A stretch of 30,605 bases of DNA from JBMTVN01 sp046047235. GTDB lineage: Bacteria > Verrucomicrobiota > Verrucomicrobiia > Limisphaerales > JAHDYP01. Positions within the stretch are counted from its first letter, which is position 1; the number at the start of each line of letters is the position of its first letter. The stretch spans positions 1 through 30,605 of the forward strand of contig JBJOII010000041.1 of the NCBI GenBank assembly GCA_046047235.1, given 5' to 3'. Below are positions 16,231 through 24,550 of the stretch, piece after piece. Below the pieces are notes generated by a model, which did not search any database, was not told where the DNA came from, and saw only the letters and a list, made by a program, of their open reading frames with translations. Position numbers and translations under genes: made by a program.

Positions 16231-17358
16231 CTACGATCCTGATCGTGGCGCGAACATCTCCAACCCACCTTGAGGCGGGTATTCCGATAGGTTTAGCCAG
16301 AGATGAGTACCCCAGTATTGGGACCAACGATGCACGGGCGGAAACCATCCGTCCAGCAGGCGCCAGGCAGGAACAATACCCCGCAGGACCGGGGCGGCAA
16401 AACGCCACGGAGTGCGCTTCAGCTCCAACTGCCGGCTTAGTTCCTTTCCCAGCAGTGCGCTGGACAGTCCGCAACAAAAGGCATGCATCCTCTCTGCCGC
16501 TTTTCCTTGCATTCCAAACCCATCGGGAATGGCGGCGAGGAGCGCGCTGATCAATGCCCGGGAATCTTCGTCCGGCGGTGGCTCATCCTGAAGAACGAGC
16601 TCCCAGAAATGCGCCGCCTCGTCGAAGGAGCCAAACTGCAATTCAGGATCAATGCCGCTCAAGTATGCCGAATAACGCCAGAGTTGGATGATACTCTCCT
16701 CCTCCTCACGACATAAACGGAAGCCGAGTTGTCGCAAGGCCCTGATCCAGCCCATGGACAGCAGAACGTTCATCGCAGCCATGTAGCATTGGCTGATCGG
16801 CATCTCATTTTGGGCATCATCCCACCGACCCGACTTCAGGATCATCATACGAACGTGTGCGTGCATCAGACGCACACGCAAAGTCACCTTGAAGCCATCG
16901 GCCTGCCGCTGGAGATTGTGGGGCAAACACGTCTCAATCACAAAACGCGCAGTTTCCCGCCCGCGGCGCCCCGCCCGTTTATGAAGGTCCCCGGAAAATG
17001 CGAGCGCTTTGTTTCCTCGCGACAGGCGGTAAAACAACGGCGTCACGTAGCATCCCAAGGCAAACACGCCGAGCCCTCCAGCTTTCAGGAAAATGGAAGA
17101 AGCACGATTGAGCACCTGCCAGTTGACCCAGTAGGGCACATGATCCACCTGATGAAACAGCTCCCGCCAGCTCTCCGGCGCCTCGGGCACGGAGTCAATC
17201 CCACCTTCAAGCACACGGCTGATCAGCTCACCGGATCCCGAGGGTACCTTGTGCAAATCCGCCACCGCTGCATCTGCCAAAGGATCGCCCATCAGGCGAA
17301 ATCGGGGCAGTCGCTCCGCTTGCTTGATAAAAGTGCAGGGTGAACTCTGGGTTGTCAT
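16231..17358 (-). CDS. MpaB/latex-clearing-protein-like oxygenase (DUF2236 family)
   Basis: 375 residues resembling the MpaB/Lcp oxygenase family (DUF2236). The signs are MGDPLADAAV near the N-terminus, RLMHAHVRMMI near residue 160-170 (the histidine and arginine typical of these haem proteins), MPISQ about 20 residues later, and a helical body throughout. Characterised relatives cleave isoprenoid double bonds oxidatively: Lcp in polyisoprene and MpaB' in the farnesyl chain of a mycophenolic acid precursor, giving aldehyde or ketone ends. The ATG at 17358 overlaps the stop of the aldehyde dehydrogenase gene (ATGA), implying translational coupling; an ATG at 17379 would add seven residues. Substrate unknown; the neighbouring dehydrogenase fits an aldehyde product. 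Confidence 0.85.
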   Translation of the reverse strand: MTTQSSPCTFIKQAERLPRFRLMGDPLADAAVADLHKVPSGSGELISRVLEGGIDSVPEAPESWRELFHQVDHVPYWVNWQVLNRASSIFLKAGGLGVFALGCYVTPLFYRLSRGNKALAFSGDLHKRAGRRGRETARFVIETCLPHNLQRQADGFKVTLRVRLMHAHVRMMILKSGRWDDAQNEMPISQCYMAAMNVLLSMGWIRALRQLGFRLCREEEESIIQLWRYSAYLSGIDPELQFGSFDEAAHFWELVLQDEPPPDEDSRALISALLAAIPDGFGMQGKAAERMHAFCCGLSSALLGKELSRQLELKRTPWRFAAPVLRGIVPAWRLLDGWFPPVHRWSQYWGTHLWLNLSEYPPQGGLEMFAPRSGS

Positions 17359-18731
17359 CCAAGTATCTTTTTGATCCATCGCAATTTGCCCGCGGTGGGC
17401 GGATACCGCAGAGGGTTATCGAGCCATGAAGGCTGACGCAAAATGGCACGCATATGGGAAAACGTATCGAAACCGTGTCGCCCATGATAACGCCCGATGC
17501 CACTTTCACCGACCCCACCGAACGGCAGTCCGTGAATGTTGATCTGCATGATGTGGTCGTTGATGCAGACGCTGCCAGATCGGGTCTGGCCCAGCACCCT
17601 GCGCTCGACCTCCCGATTGCGCGTGTGGATATACAGCGCGAGAGGCGTGTCCTCCCGCAGCGCGGACAGGACGTCCTCCAGCTCGTCATAAGGCAGAACC
17701 GGCAACACCGGACCAAATATCTCCTCCCGCATCACGTGGGCATCAGGCGAAACATCGGTAAGTATGGTCGGCTCGATACGCAGGGAGGCGACCTCACTCC
17801 GTCCACCGCAGACCACCTTCCCCTCGGCAATGAACCGCTTGACCCGTTCGAAATGACGCTCGTGAATCAACCGCGCCAGGTCAGGACTTTGCAGCGGGTC
17901 GTCTCCGTAAAACTGCCGCACCACCCGTTCCAGCCCGGCCAACAGAGGTTCATACAGGCTGCGGTGCACCCATACCGAATCAGGAGCCACACAGGTCTGT
18001 CCGGCATTGAAGAACTTGGCCCAGACAATGCGCCGTGCAGTGGCTTCTACCGGGGCTGTTTCGTCAACAATGCACGGGTTCTTCCCGCCAAGTTCCAGCA
18101 CACACGGAACCCCTCTCTCCGCCGCGCGCACCCCCACCCTTCGCCCTATCGCTCCGCCCCCGGTGAAGAAAATAAAATCGAAGGGCTGTTCAAGGAGCAA
18201 CTCCGCAACATCGGCCGCACCGCTGATCACAGCCACAGCCCCGGGATCGAGAACACCGGCAAGGTTCTCGATCTGCAGGACGGATTGCGGCGTCCACTCG
18301 GAAGGCTTGATGATTGCCACATTCCCGGCTGCGAGCGCGTTAACCACCGGCATCAGCGCCAGGTAAAGCGGATAATTCCAAGGTGCAAGAACCAGGACCA
18401 CCCCGAATGGCTCAGGTTGGATCCACGGCTGCGCCGGCCAAATAAACCAGGGGGGCCTAACCCGCTTGCGCCTGCTCCACTTGGACAGGTGCTTCAGGAC
18501 GTGGCGGATCTCACCTTTGATCGTGAGTATCTCCGAGGCATACGCTTCAAGCTCCGGCTTCGCCAAGTCGCTCTTCAAGGCCGCGAGCAAGGTCGCCTCG
18601 CTTGTCTCAAGCCACGACAACATCCGCCGCAACTGCGCGCGGCGCCAGGCCAAGTCACGGGTTGTACCCGAACGAAACAAAGTCCGGGCCCGATGCATCG
18701 CATCGCTGATCTTTCCGGCTACATCCTTCAT
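17355..18731 (-). CDS. Aldehyde dehydrogenase, class 3-like
   Basis: 458 residues, about the usual length of class 3 (fatty or coniferyl type) aldehyde dehydrogenases. LVLAPWNYPLYLALMPVVNA and IIKPSEWTPQS belong to the NAD(P) domain and FFTGGGAIGR is the turn binding the cofactor. The general base is Glu in LELGGKNPCIV (near 213) and the nucleophile is Cys in NAGQTCVAPD (near 247); FGPVLPVLPY and LPFGGVGESGIGRYHG follow. It should oxidise an aldehyde to an acid. The ATG at 18731 follows GGGTGG and overlaps the stop of the upstream 46-codon frame (ATGA). An upstream ATG at 18785 is less likely. Its position before the oxygenase suggests it processes that enzyme's product. Confidence 0.92.
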   Translation of the reverse strand: MKDVAGKISDAMHRARTLFRSGTTRDLAWRRAQLRRMLSWLETSEATLLAALKSDLAKPELEAYASEILTIKGEIRHVLKHLSKWSRRKRVRPPWFIWPAQPWIQPEPFGVVLVLAPWNYPLYLALMPVVNALAAGNVAIIKPSEWTPQSVLQIENLAGVLDPGAVAVISGAADVAELLLEQPFDFIFFTGGGAIGRRVGVRAAERGVPCVLELGGKNPCIVDETAPVEATARRIVWAKFFNAGQTCVAPDSVWVHRSLYEPLLAGLERVVRQFYGDDPLQSPDLARLIHERHFERVKRFIAEGKVVCGGRSEVASLRIEPTILTDVSPDAHVMREEIFGPVLPVLPYDELEDVLSALREDTPLALYIHTRNREVERRVLGQTRSGSVCINDHIMQINIHGLPFGGVGESGIGRYHGRHGFDTFSHMRAILRQPSWLDNPLRYPPTAGKLRWIKKILG

Positions 18732-18868
18732 ACATCCACCCCCATCACGCGCAGTGAAACCACCCCTCCACAGACTCGCCAACAACGAACACGAGCCAAC
18801 ACCCGGAACACGCCGCTGCGAACCTGGATGTTTACGCGGGGAGCCATAAGAAAAAGTAGGACTTCCAT
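18728..18868 (-). CDS. 46-residue ORF bridging the GH3 and ALDH genes
   Basis: This frame exactly fills the gap between its neighbours. Its ATG overlaps the GH3 stop as TGATG and its own TGA overlaps the next gene's start as ATGA. The peptide starts MEVLLFLMAPRVNIQVRSG and is rich in Val and Arg, with a short hydrophobic N-terminus. No family is recognised. The double overlap is what translationally coupled operon genes look like, but it could be chance in a 136-bp gap, or serve only to carry ribosomes across. It is a candidate, not a confirmed gene. Confidence 0.4.
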   Translation of the reverse strand: MEVLLFLMAPRVNIQVRSGVFRVLARVRCWRVCGGVVSLRVMGVDV

Positions 18869-20508
18869 CACAGTCGCTCAGCCTTCTCGTGCATCGGTTC
18901 AGGATTCAACGACAACAGCGCAGGCTTAAATTGCCCATGCCGCGCACCCCGGGCCATCGCATCCGCCACGTAGCGATCGAACCAACCCGGCTTCATCGGA
19001 CAAACCAGCAGCGGTTTGAGCTGCTTTTCCGTGATCCGCCGAGCGTAATAATGGTTTGCCTCCCTCAGGGACGACTCGAGCGCCTCCTCGAGCAGCGAAC
19101 AGTTCATTGAACTTGGATTCTCGAGCTCGACGTGAAAACGGTAGCGAAATTCCGCCGTGTCAGCCTGCACGCGGAAATGGCGCACCACCACCCCGCTGGC
19201 TTTCTGTGCAGCCTCCAGCGCCGCCATGATCTGGACAATATTCAGCTTCTCGCCTGCCAGATTCGTGCTGTCACCACCTTTCCGGCTGAATTCAAGCATC
19301 GGGGTTTCGTGGAAATGACCGACCACGCGCACGACATCATTGATGTTGTAGCGGTAAAGCCCCGAGGTTGTGGTAACGACCAGGACATATTCTCGACCTA
19401 TCTCAAGTTGCTCCGCAGTCAGCACCGACGGCTCCGGCTGATGCTCCTCCTCGATCGGGATAAATTCATAAAAACTAGTATCCACCGTCAGCGGGCCAAA
19501 GGGCTGGTTATCCTCCGTCGGCAGGGTAAAAACCCCTTCACTCGCGGCCAACCCCACGTCACGAACCCTCATGCTCGGGCCAAACCAATCGGGCAACAGC
19601 TTCGCTTGGAGACCGACAGTTGAACCCAGCCAGCAACCGAGCACAGCACAGTCCGGCCAGTAATCCATGGGGCGCAGCCGGCCTCCATGCGCCTCAGCAA
19701 GTTTTTCCAGACGCCGAGCTCCCTCAGGGTTCGCATTGCACAAGGACTCCAACACATCGCGCACGCCATCAGGCAATGCCAGATTGGCGCTCAGCGTGCC
19801 GTCATGAATATCACGCAGCATTTCCTCCCGCCGACGTTCAGCAGTCTCGACCATGGAAAGGACCGTCGCCGCATTCGTGGAGAAAAGGAAAGTCACGTTC
19901 TGAACGGCCGCCAACCGCATCGCCGCATATTGCTTGGATTCAGCATCGGCAATGCGCGCAATTTCAAATGGCAGGGCGTAGCGACGGCGCAACGATGAGG
20001 GACTTTGCAAATACACCTGTCCCGAAAGGGAACCGTAGGGGATGCCACCGGCGGTCTTGCCGCCATCACCATAAACAATCGAAATCGATTTACCGCGCAG
20101 AAGCTGTGGATGCGCACGAGAAGTACGCGTTCCCCAAATCACTCTCAATCGGCTGGTTTCACGAATCGCACTCCTGGTCACCGGTATGAGCTTCGGCTTA
20201 CCCGCGGTACCGCTGCTTTGATTAAAAAAGACCACCGGTTCACTGGTAAGAACTGTCTGCTCACCCGCAGCAATGCGCTCAACCCATTCCAGCATCCCGC
20301 TGTATTTGCGAATGGGCACTGCACGTTGAAAATCAGCCACCGAGCTGATTGAGTTAAATCCATGGGCAACACCAAATGCTGTCCCGGCATTGCGGTGAAC
20401 GATGGAACGCAAGAGGCGCTGCTGCACACCTGCAGGATCACGGCTCGCCCGCTGGAATCGCCCCCAGAGATAAGCCCCGTAATACGCTAGAAGACGCTCG
20501 GCGATCAT
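18868..20508 (-). CDS. GH3 (auxin-responsive GH3-like) acyl-acid amido synthetase
   Basis: 546 residues of the GH3 branch of the ANL adenylating superfamily. FFNQSSGTAGKPKLIPVT (near 92-109) is the phosphate-binding loop, IVYGDGGKTAGGIPYGSLSG follows, and TTTSGLYRYNINDVVRVVGH (near 376-395) is the hallmark of the family near the hinge. Plant GH3 proteins adenylate jasmonate, auxin or benzoates and join them to amino acids; bacterial members are largely uncharacterised. GAGG precedes the ATG by seven bases. It is the first gene of the coupled minus-strand operon, so it probably activates or amidates the acid made by the following dehydrogenase. Family assignment is strong; substrate is inference. 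Confidence 0.9.
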   Translation of the reverse strand: MIAERLLAYYGAYLWGRFQRASRDPAGVQQRLLRSIVHRNAGTAFGVAHGFNSISSVADFQRAVPIRKYSGMLEWVERIAAGEQTVLTSEPVVFFNQSSGTAGKPKLIPVTRSAIRETSRLRVIWGTRTSRAHPQLLRGKSISIVYGDGGKTAGGIPYGSLSGQVYLQSPSSLRRRYALPFEIARIADAESKQYAAMRLAAVQNVTFLFSTNAATVLSMVETAERRREEMLRDIHDGTLSANLALPDGVRDVLESLCNANPEGARRLEKLAEAHGGRLRPMDYWPDCAVLGCWLGSTVGLQAKLLPDWFGPSMRVRDVGLAASEGVFTLPTEDNQPFGPLTVDTSFYEFIPIEEEHQPEPSVLTAEQLEIGREYVLVVTTTSGLYRYNINDVVRVVGHFHETPMLEFSRKGGDSTNLAGEKLNIVQIMAALEAAQKASGVVVRHFRVQADTAEFRYRFHVELENPSSMNCSLLEEALESSLREANHYYARRITEKQLKPLLVCPMKPGWFDRYVADAMARGARHGQFKPALLSLNPEPMHEKAERL

Positions 20509-20726
20509 CCCAGACCTCGCAGAAGAACCGCCCGTTTATGATGGGTTTGTCGATTTATCCGGGTCTCATATTTCAGGGGGCTTTCGAACTCCAGCTCGAA
20601 ATCTGTCGGAAAGCCCCGTGCTCTCACCAGAGCAACCCCCTCCCCACAAAACACTTAACCTCGATAGAATGCCCTAAATCCGGCCTTCGGAGCGATTTTC
20701 ACCCCCAAAAGTGCGCGTTAACCCAC
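20509..20726. other. Spacer upstream of the GH3 operon with a possible third, decayed 231-bp repeat
   Basis: No gene is visible. It should hold the promoter of the GH3 operon, but no clear -35/-10 pair was read. From about 20643 to 20719 the sequence aligns with little gapping to the middle of copies A and B (AAACACTTAA, a GCCC run, a CCCCAAAAG-like run, then GCGC) at roughly 60% identity. This suggests a decayed family member near the stop of the small membrane protein gene. Confidence 0.35.
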
Positions 20727-21170
20727 CTATCGAGCCTTGCCATCGTCCTCCGACCCCAACTGCACTGAAGCGCTCCGCCTCGCACGCAGTTTTTGGGTCA
20801 CCAGCCGGATACCGAAGGCCATCGCCCACCAGGCTGTGCAGTAAACCACAGCAATGGGTATACCCAGAAAGAAGGGTCCGAAGACCCGATCCGTATCTGA
20901 TGTCACCTCATCGATTTCAGCCGAGGTCTCGGCGTGCGCTTCCATGGTTTTCCATATCGTCTCCGAATAGCCAAAGTAAGAGATCCAGGTCGCGAAGGCT
21001 GCGAGCAAAGTCACCCCACCAATCACAGCCCAATGCCAGCGCCGCAGGACGGATACCAGCAACAAGAGCGGGGCCGCCAGGAACAGTGGAGCCAGCCAAA
21101 GATTGAAACGGGCTGACGCAACAGCCTCCAGAAACTCAGGTCGAATACCCTCAAAGGTTGTCGGTTCCAT
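20727..21170 (-). CDS. Small membrane protein, unknown function
   Basis: 147 residues with three probable transmembrane helices: LWLAPLFLAAPLLLLVSVL (about 24-42), WAVIGGVTLLAAFATWISYF (about 47-66) and PFFLGIPIAVVYCTAWWAMA (about 99-118). An acidic soluble loop (ETSAEIDEVTSDTD) lies between the second and third. The C-terminus is basic, then acidic. No family is recognised. The ATG lacks a clear ribosome binding site. It is separated from the GH3 operon by about 220 bp and is probably transcribed on its own. Confidence 0.7.
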   Translation of the reverse strand: MEPTTFEGIRPEFLEAVASARFNLWLAPLFLAAPLLLLVSVLRRWHWAVIGGVTLLAAFATWISYFGYSETIWKTMEAHAETSAEIDEVTSDTDRVFGPFFLGIPIAVVYCTAWWAMAFGIRLVTQKLRARRSASVQLGSEDDGKAR

Positions 21171-21628
21171 GGAAATAGGAATTGCACGCTAACCCGCCGA
21201 AGTTCGGAACGGGAAGTAAAAGCCAAGCGACTGCCTCTGCTCAACGCCGAGGCCGACTGGCGAATCCAACCACTTATCTCCGAACACTGGAGGCGAGGAA
21301 CAGACAGCAACCTCATTGCAGACGCCGAACAGTTCAACGCGAGGTTAGTAAAAGGATGAGATCCTCACGTAACAACCCGTAACCCTCGCCCATCAAATAG
21401 TGCTCCGTCCTTCATTCACATGTTCCAACGACGACGCATGGCGCAGGGAACCCTCTGCTCAGGCAGAGTCAATCCACCTGACCTGACGTTTCCATTGGGT
21501 ATTCAAAGAAGGAACGCCCACCGTCCCTCACACGGTCATTCAGCCAGCAAACTGACCGGCTATCCTCGTGGTTGTTTCATCCTCATATCAGCATGAAGAA
21601 CCCGGCACAGACAGTCTGCATCACCAAG
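21171..21628. other. 458-bp spacer with traces of cassette-type DNA
   Basis: No convincing gene is present. The minus-strand phrase GGCAGTCGCTTGGCTTTTA near 21217-21236 resembles the inner arm of the attC sites further right (GGCAGTCGCTCAGCTTTTCG), and GTTCGGC-like boxes occur nearby, but no complete palindrome with paired boxes was found. It may be a decayed attC and so the old left end of the cassette array. Confidence 0.3.
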
Positions 21629-22066
21629 TCAACTCTCAGTGCTTTTCCTGGAGTCGACTTTGGACGTGGCGGACACGAGAACACTCGACTCGTCCCAACC
21701 ACTCGCCAAATTGTACTGAATCCACTCCGGGCTAAGGTGAATATCCAGTGAGTCGAGTCTCCCCGGGCCCAGGTTTTGGTAGCCATGCGGTATGTTGGCA
21801 GGCCCCAAAACCACGTCACCGGCTTCTGCATCGATAATCTTATCGCCAACTGTGAACCGCGCCCTGCCCTCCGTGATCGTGAAAACCTCGTCATACGGGT
21901 GCACGTGCAGGGCCGGTCCTTCGCCCACAACGTCAGTGACATAACGAATCAGGGTGATGCTGGTGTTCAGACTATTCCCCTCGAGAAGACCGCGAAGCGC
22001 TTTTCCCGGGTTCTGCCACTCGCTGGCAGCAACTCTAGCTGGTGTGGTTTTCGATTGAATTGGCAT
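21629..22066 (-). CDS. Cupin-domain protein
   Basis: 145 residues with a single cupin barrel. The first metal-binding motif is HVHPYDEVFTITEGRARFTV (HxH...E...G), the second GDVVLGPANIPHGYQNLG (GDxxxxPxxxPH). The protein is small and probably cytosolic; small cupins are often metal-dependent isomerases, dioxygenases or sensors, and the sequence does not say which. The start at 22066 is 43 bp after the stop of the upstream secreted-protein gene, so the two could share a transcript. A weak start further upstream would lengthen the tail with unlikely sequence. No ribosome binding site is evident. Confidence 0.85.
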   Translation of the reverse strand: MPIQSKTTPARVAASEWQNPGKALRGLLEGNSLNTSITLIRYVTDVVGEGPALHVHPYDEVFTITEGRARFTVGDKIIDAEAGDVVLGPANIPHGYQNLGPGRLDSLDIHLSPEWIQYNLASGWDESSVLVSATSKVDSRKSTES

Positions 22067-22109
22067 GGCTAAATTAGTTTGCGGGACACTATCCAACACT
22101 TGCGATCTG

Positions 22110-22874
22110 CTATCGGGCGCTCGCCTCCGGTTCACTTTTGGAGTTCAGGCTGCCCTTCGACTCTGAATCCAGAGCGGCAGCAGGTTGATTGGCACCGTCT
22201 GGGTGCTCAATCCGATTGATTTTGGCCTCACCCAATTTGAGCAGGAAGACCGGGTTTGGCGCCTGCTCCAGGTAATAGACCACGACGAGTCCAGTTGCCC
22301 GGCCAAAGTCCTTCCTGAACCGGGAGAAATCGTCAATCGAGGATTCCAACCTCACCCGGTCACCCGCCCGGAAGGGACCGGCATCCGATTTGGTGACAGT
22401 AATCTGCAAGATGGGAACCTCATCCGGCTTCCGCTCGCCCTGGACCGGTTCCGTCAGCTTCGGAACCAAGACCATGGAACCGTCCCCGAAAGCCTTCACG
22501 TCACGTGCGAGATCAAACTCCCAATCGATGATCGGCCCGGAACCTCCGTCGGCGAACCGCTCTGTCGCTTCATACTGAACGGTTCCCTTGGCAGCGTTGA
22601 AATCCACCACGCCACCGTATCCGTCGGTAATTACTTCAAGAGTGCCGTCCCTGCGATCCAACCGATCCTTCAGTTCCTTCTCCGCTGGTATCGCGGACTC
22701 CGCCACAAGGCTTCGAAGCTCGGCACTGAACTGGCCGATGCTCCTCTGCCAGTTCTTCCGTACCGCTTTCGTCTGATGCTCTTCCTGGGCCAGCGGGGTG
22801 GTCGTCCCCCAACAGAGCACGGTTGCAGCCAGAGCGACTGCTGAAGCGGTTGAGTGTTTTATCATAGAATCCAT
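22110..22874 (-). CDS. Exported protein of unknown function
   Basis: 254 residues with an N-terminal signal sequence (MIKHSTASAVALAATVLCWG, then TTTPLAQEE). The mature part is charged and beta-rich (DGTLEVITDGYGGVVDFNA, IIDWEFDLARDVKAFG, RAGDRVRLESSIDDFSRF, ATGLVVVYYLEQAP) and ends in a Ser/Ala/Glu-rich tail. The strand pattern suggests a small beta-barrel, but no family is recognised. The ATG at 22874 follows GGATTG; a second ATG three codons later is also possible. It lies upstream of the cupin gene on the same strand. Confidence 0.75.
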   Translation of the reverse strand: MDSMIKHSTASAVALAATVLCWGTTTPLAQEEHQTKAVRKNWQRSIGQFSAELRSLVAESAIPAEKELKDRLDRRDGTLEVITDGYGGVVDFNAAKGTVQYEATERFADGGSGPIIDWEFDLARDVKAFGDGSMVLVPKLTEPVQGERKPDEVPILQITVTKSDAGPFRAGDRVRLESSIDDFSRFRKDFGRATGLVVVYYLEQAPNPVFLLKLGEAKINRIEHPDGANQPAAALDSESKGSLNSKSEPEASAR

Positions 22875-23138
22875 TCAATCCGAATCGCCGCCCCCAGTAG
22901 AGGACAAATATTCCGTTGGACGTCCACCTCCAGCAGCGCGTTTCGGCTACGTGGTTCCTTAAAATCATGTCAGCTCCCCTCCCCCGGCAATGGGAAAGTG
23001 ATGCTGGTCACACTCGATGCTGCTGCCGGCGTATTCCACCCTCGAGATCTCCTCGTCATCGCAAACGATTTCGCGCGTGCTTGCTCGGAGCAATGACCGC
23101 CACCTGCCTTCGCGCCAGGGACCTTGTTGGGCTGTGCC
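22875..23138. other. Spacer at the distal end of the cassette array, with one attC-type R'' box
   Basis: Directly after the stop of the beta-helix gene at 23,139 the minus strand reads GCCCAACAAGG. This perfect RYYYAAC box (plus-strand GTTGGGC, 23126-23132) is where R'' of an attC should be. A complementary inner arm and an R' box could not be identified, so this attC may be truncated. The rest of the stretch shows no gene. Confidence 0.4.
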
Positions 23139-24146
23139 CTACTGGAGCTCCCTGCCATTGACGGTGATGCTTCCGCGCGTTTCTCGAACCCCCGTCCGGA
23201 GGAGGCCGATGTCCGCGTCGGTCGCGGTGAAGTTCAATGTGCACGAAGCGGGCTTCAGCTCGAACAGGCCGATCGCCAGCCAGCGCTGGGCCGCTTCGTC
23301 GTAGAGTTTGCCGGTCAGCACGATCTTCAGTCCCTTAATGGAAACGTCACGCACCCCCTTGGTCCCGTCCTCCCAAGTGAACGGGGCCATGTTGTAAAGT
23401 CCGTCCCTGCTCACACCCCTGATGGTCAAATCCTCGATCTGAACCTTCGCGCGGCTGCCGTCTCCGCCCCAGCCAAACTGTATCGGTGCGCCGTTCCGGT
23501 GGTGCTCAATGGTCACATTCCGAATCACCATGTCGTGATACGCCTTGATCGCATCGTCACCCGTGCTGATGAAGCAGTCTGAAATGGTCGAACCCGCCGA
23601 GCCAATGAATCCATCGCTGTTGTTGTTCTGCCCGGGGCGGGTATCCAGCAGGTCGCACTGCGAAACATGGAGCACCGACCGGTTGGCGTAGCCCGAAACG
23701 TGATAACCCCTCGGGTTCTTCGATGTCAGGTTGGAGACATGCACGATCGCATCGGCCAACACAGACACCGTGCCATACCTCCATTTGTCATTGTCCGCCA
23801 CGCCGTTGGCTGCCGTCCACCGCTCCATCTCCGTGCCCACGACCACCGAGGTCTTCCGGTCACCACCACCAATGTGCAAGGGATTCTCCGGCGGTCGGAA
23901 TCCTACCCTGAACCCGCCATGAACCGTCACGTTCGGCTCAATGTAAATGCGCTGCACGTCCGGCGGCACCTCCCAAAAGAACTCTTCCTTTCCTTCCGGC
24001 ATGTTGCCGCTGGATCTAAAGGTCAATGTAGCCGTGGCGGCATCCCATCTGGTCTCGCCGCTGTAGGAAAGCCCTGCTGGAACATCCCCAAAAGCCAACC
24101 GGCTCAGGATCATCAGAATCCCAGTGGACGTCTTCACTGTCTGCAT
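23139..24146 (-). CDS. Secreted beta-helix glycosidase-like protein (GH28/GH49 type)
   Basis: 335 residues; the N-terminus MQTVKTSTGILMILSRLAFG is a probable signal peptide. The body is a right-handed beta-helix: IYIEPNVTVHGGF, NNNSDGFIGSAGSTISDCFI, then STGDDAIKAYHDMVIRNVTI (Asp pair near residue 195) and GAPIQFGW. The NxDG...DC.I..GDDAIK pattern is shared by GH28 polygalacturonases and GH49 dextranases, where the aspartates are catalytic. The substrate is probably a plant or microbial polysaccharide, but the family is not settled. The ATG is 17 bp after the R' box GTTGGGC of the attC at 24163, so the gene is a cassette gene. A frame extending to 24299 would translate that attC and is rejected. 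Confidence 0.82.
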   Translation of the reverse strand: MQTVKTSTGILMILSRLAFGDVPAGLSYSGETRWDAATATLTFRSSGNMPEGKEEFFWEVPPDVQRIYIEPNVTVHGGFRVGFRPPENPLHIGGGDRKTSVVVGTEMERWTAANGVADNDKWRYGTVSVLADAIVHVSNLTSKNPRGYHVSGYANRSVLHVSQCDLLDTRPGQNNNSDGFIGSAGSTISDCFISTGDDAIKAYHDMVIRNVTIEHHRNGAPIQFGWGGDGSRAKVQIEDLTIRGVSRDGLYNMAPFTWEDGTKGVRDVSIKGLKIVLTGKLYDEAAQRWLAIGLFELKPASCTLNFTATDADIGLLRTGVRETRGSITVNGRELQ

Positions 24147-24162
24147 GAGACGACGCGCATTG

Positions 24163-24282
24163 GCCCAACGTCGAAGCTCACCAACCGCCGCTGGAACCGA
24201 GTGCTGGCAGCGAACCCGGCGTCCGACAATCCGGAGCATCCGAAACAGCAGCGCAGGGCGGCGGTTCGCGTGGAGCGACTGG
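24163..24282. other. attC recombination site after the YefM-YoeB cassette
   Basis: The R' box GTTGGGC (plus GCCCAAC, 24163-24169) is perfect. The plus-strand outer arms GCTCACCAACCGCCGC and GCGGCGGTTCGCGTGGAGC pair with a few unpaired bases, the attC signature. The core is homologous to the sites at 27535 and 29659. The far end lacks a clear RYYYAAC box. It begins about a dozen bases after the YoeB stop codon. Confidence 0.75.
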
Positions 24283-24295
24283 TGCGGCGACATCT

Positions 24296-24550
24296 TCAAT
24301 AGTGATAACGAAGTTGCGCGATCAGCAAGTCATCATCGGCAGCTCTGTACACCACCCGCTGCTCGCCGGTGATCCGCCGTGACCAATAGCCAGCCAACGC
24401 ATGGCGTAGCGGCTCCGGCTTGCCTATCCCCTCAAACGGATGACGCATCGTATCCCTGATCAACTCGTGAACCCGGCGCAGGCCTTTGGGATCGGCACGC
24501 TGCCAGAAGAGGTAATCCTCCCACGCCTGCTCGGCGAAGATCAGCCTCAT
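24296..24550 (-). CDS. yoeB: YoeB family mRNA interferase toxin
   Basis: 84 residues, full length for YoeB/Txe. YoeB cleaves mRNA on the ribosome. The catalytic residues of the family can be placed: Glu in GIGKPEPL, Arg in GYWSRRITGEQRVVY and the penultimate His of the final RYHY; WEDYLFWQ near the N-terminus is also characteristic. The ATG overlaps the antitoxin stop by four bases (ATGA). The stop is followed at once by an attC site, so antitoxin and toxin form one cassette, a common arrangement that stabilises cassette arrays. Confidence 0.95.
   Translation of the reverse strand: MRLIFAEQAWEDYLFWQRADPKGLRRVHELIRDTMRHPFEGIGKPEPLRHALAGYWSRRITGEQRVVYRAADDDLLIAQLRYHY

Noticed and set aside
17454..18929. 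491-codon plus-strand frame opposite the aldehyde dehydrogenase
   Set aside because: The dehydrogenase on the minus strand has all catalytic motifs; the plus frame is rich in Arg/Gln/His with no recognisable features.
20741..20755. CATCGTCCTCCGACC near the third repeat as another ghost of the IVLGPR gene end
   Set aside because: It lies on the wrong side of the repeat compared with copies A and B and is accounted for by the coding sequence of the small membrane protein.
22091..22097. GTTGGAT (a GTTRRRY match) upstream of the cupin start as an attC R' box
   Set aside because: Only about 13 bases separate it from the preceding stop codon and no palindrome or R'' box is present; a chance match is likely.
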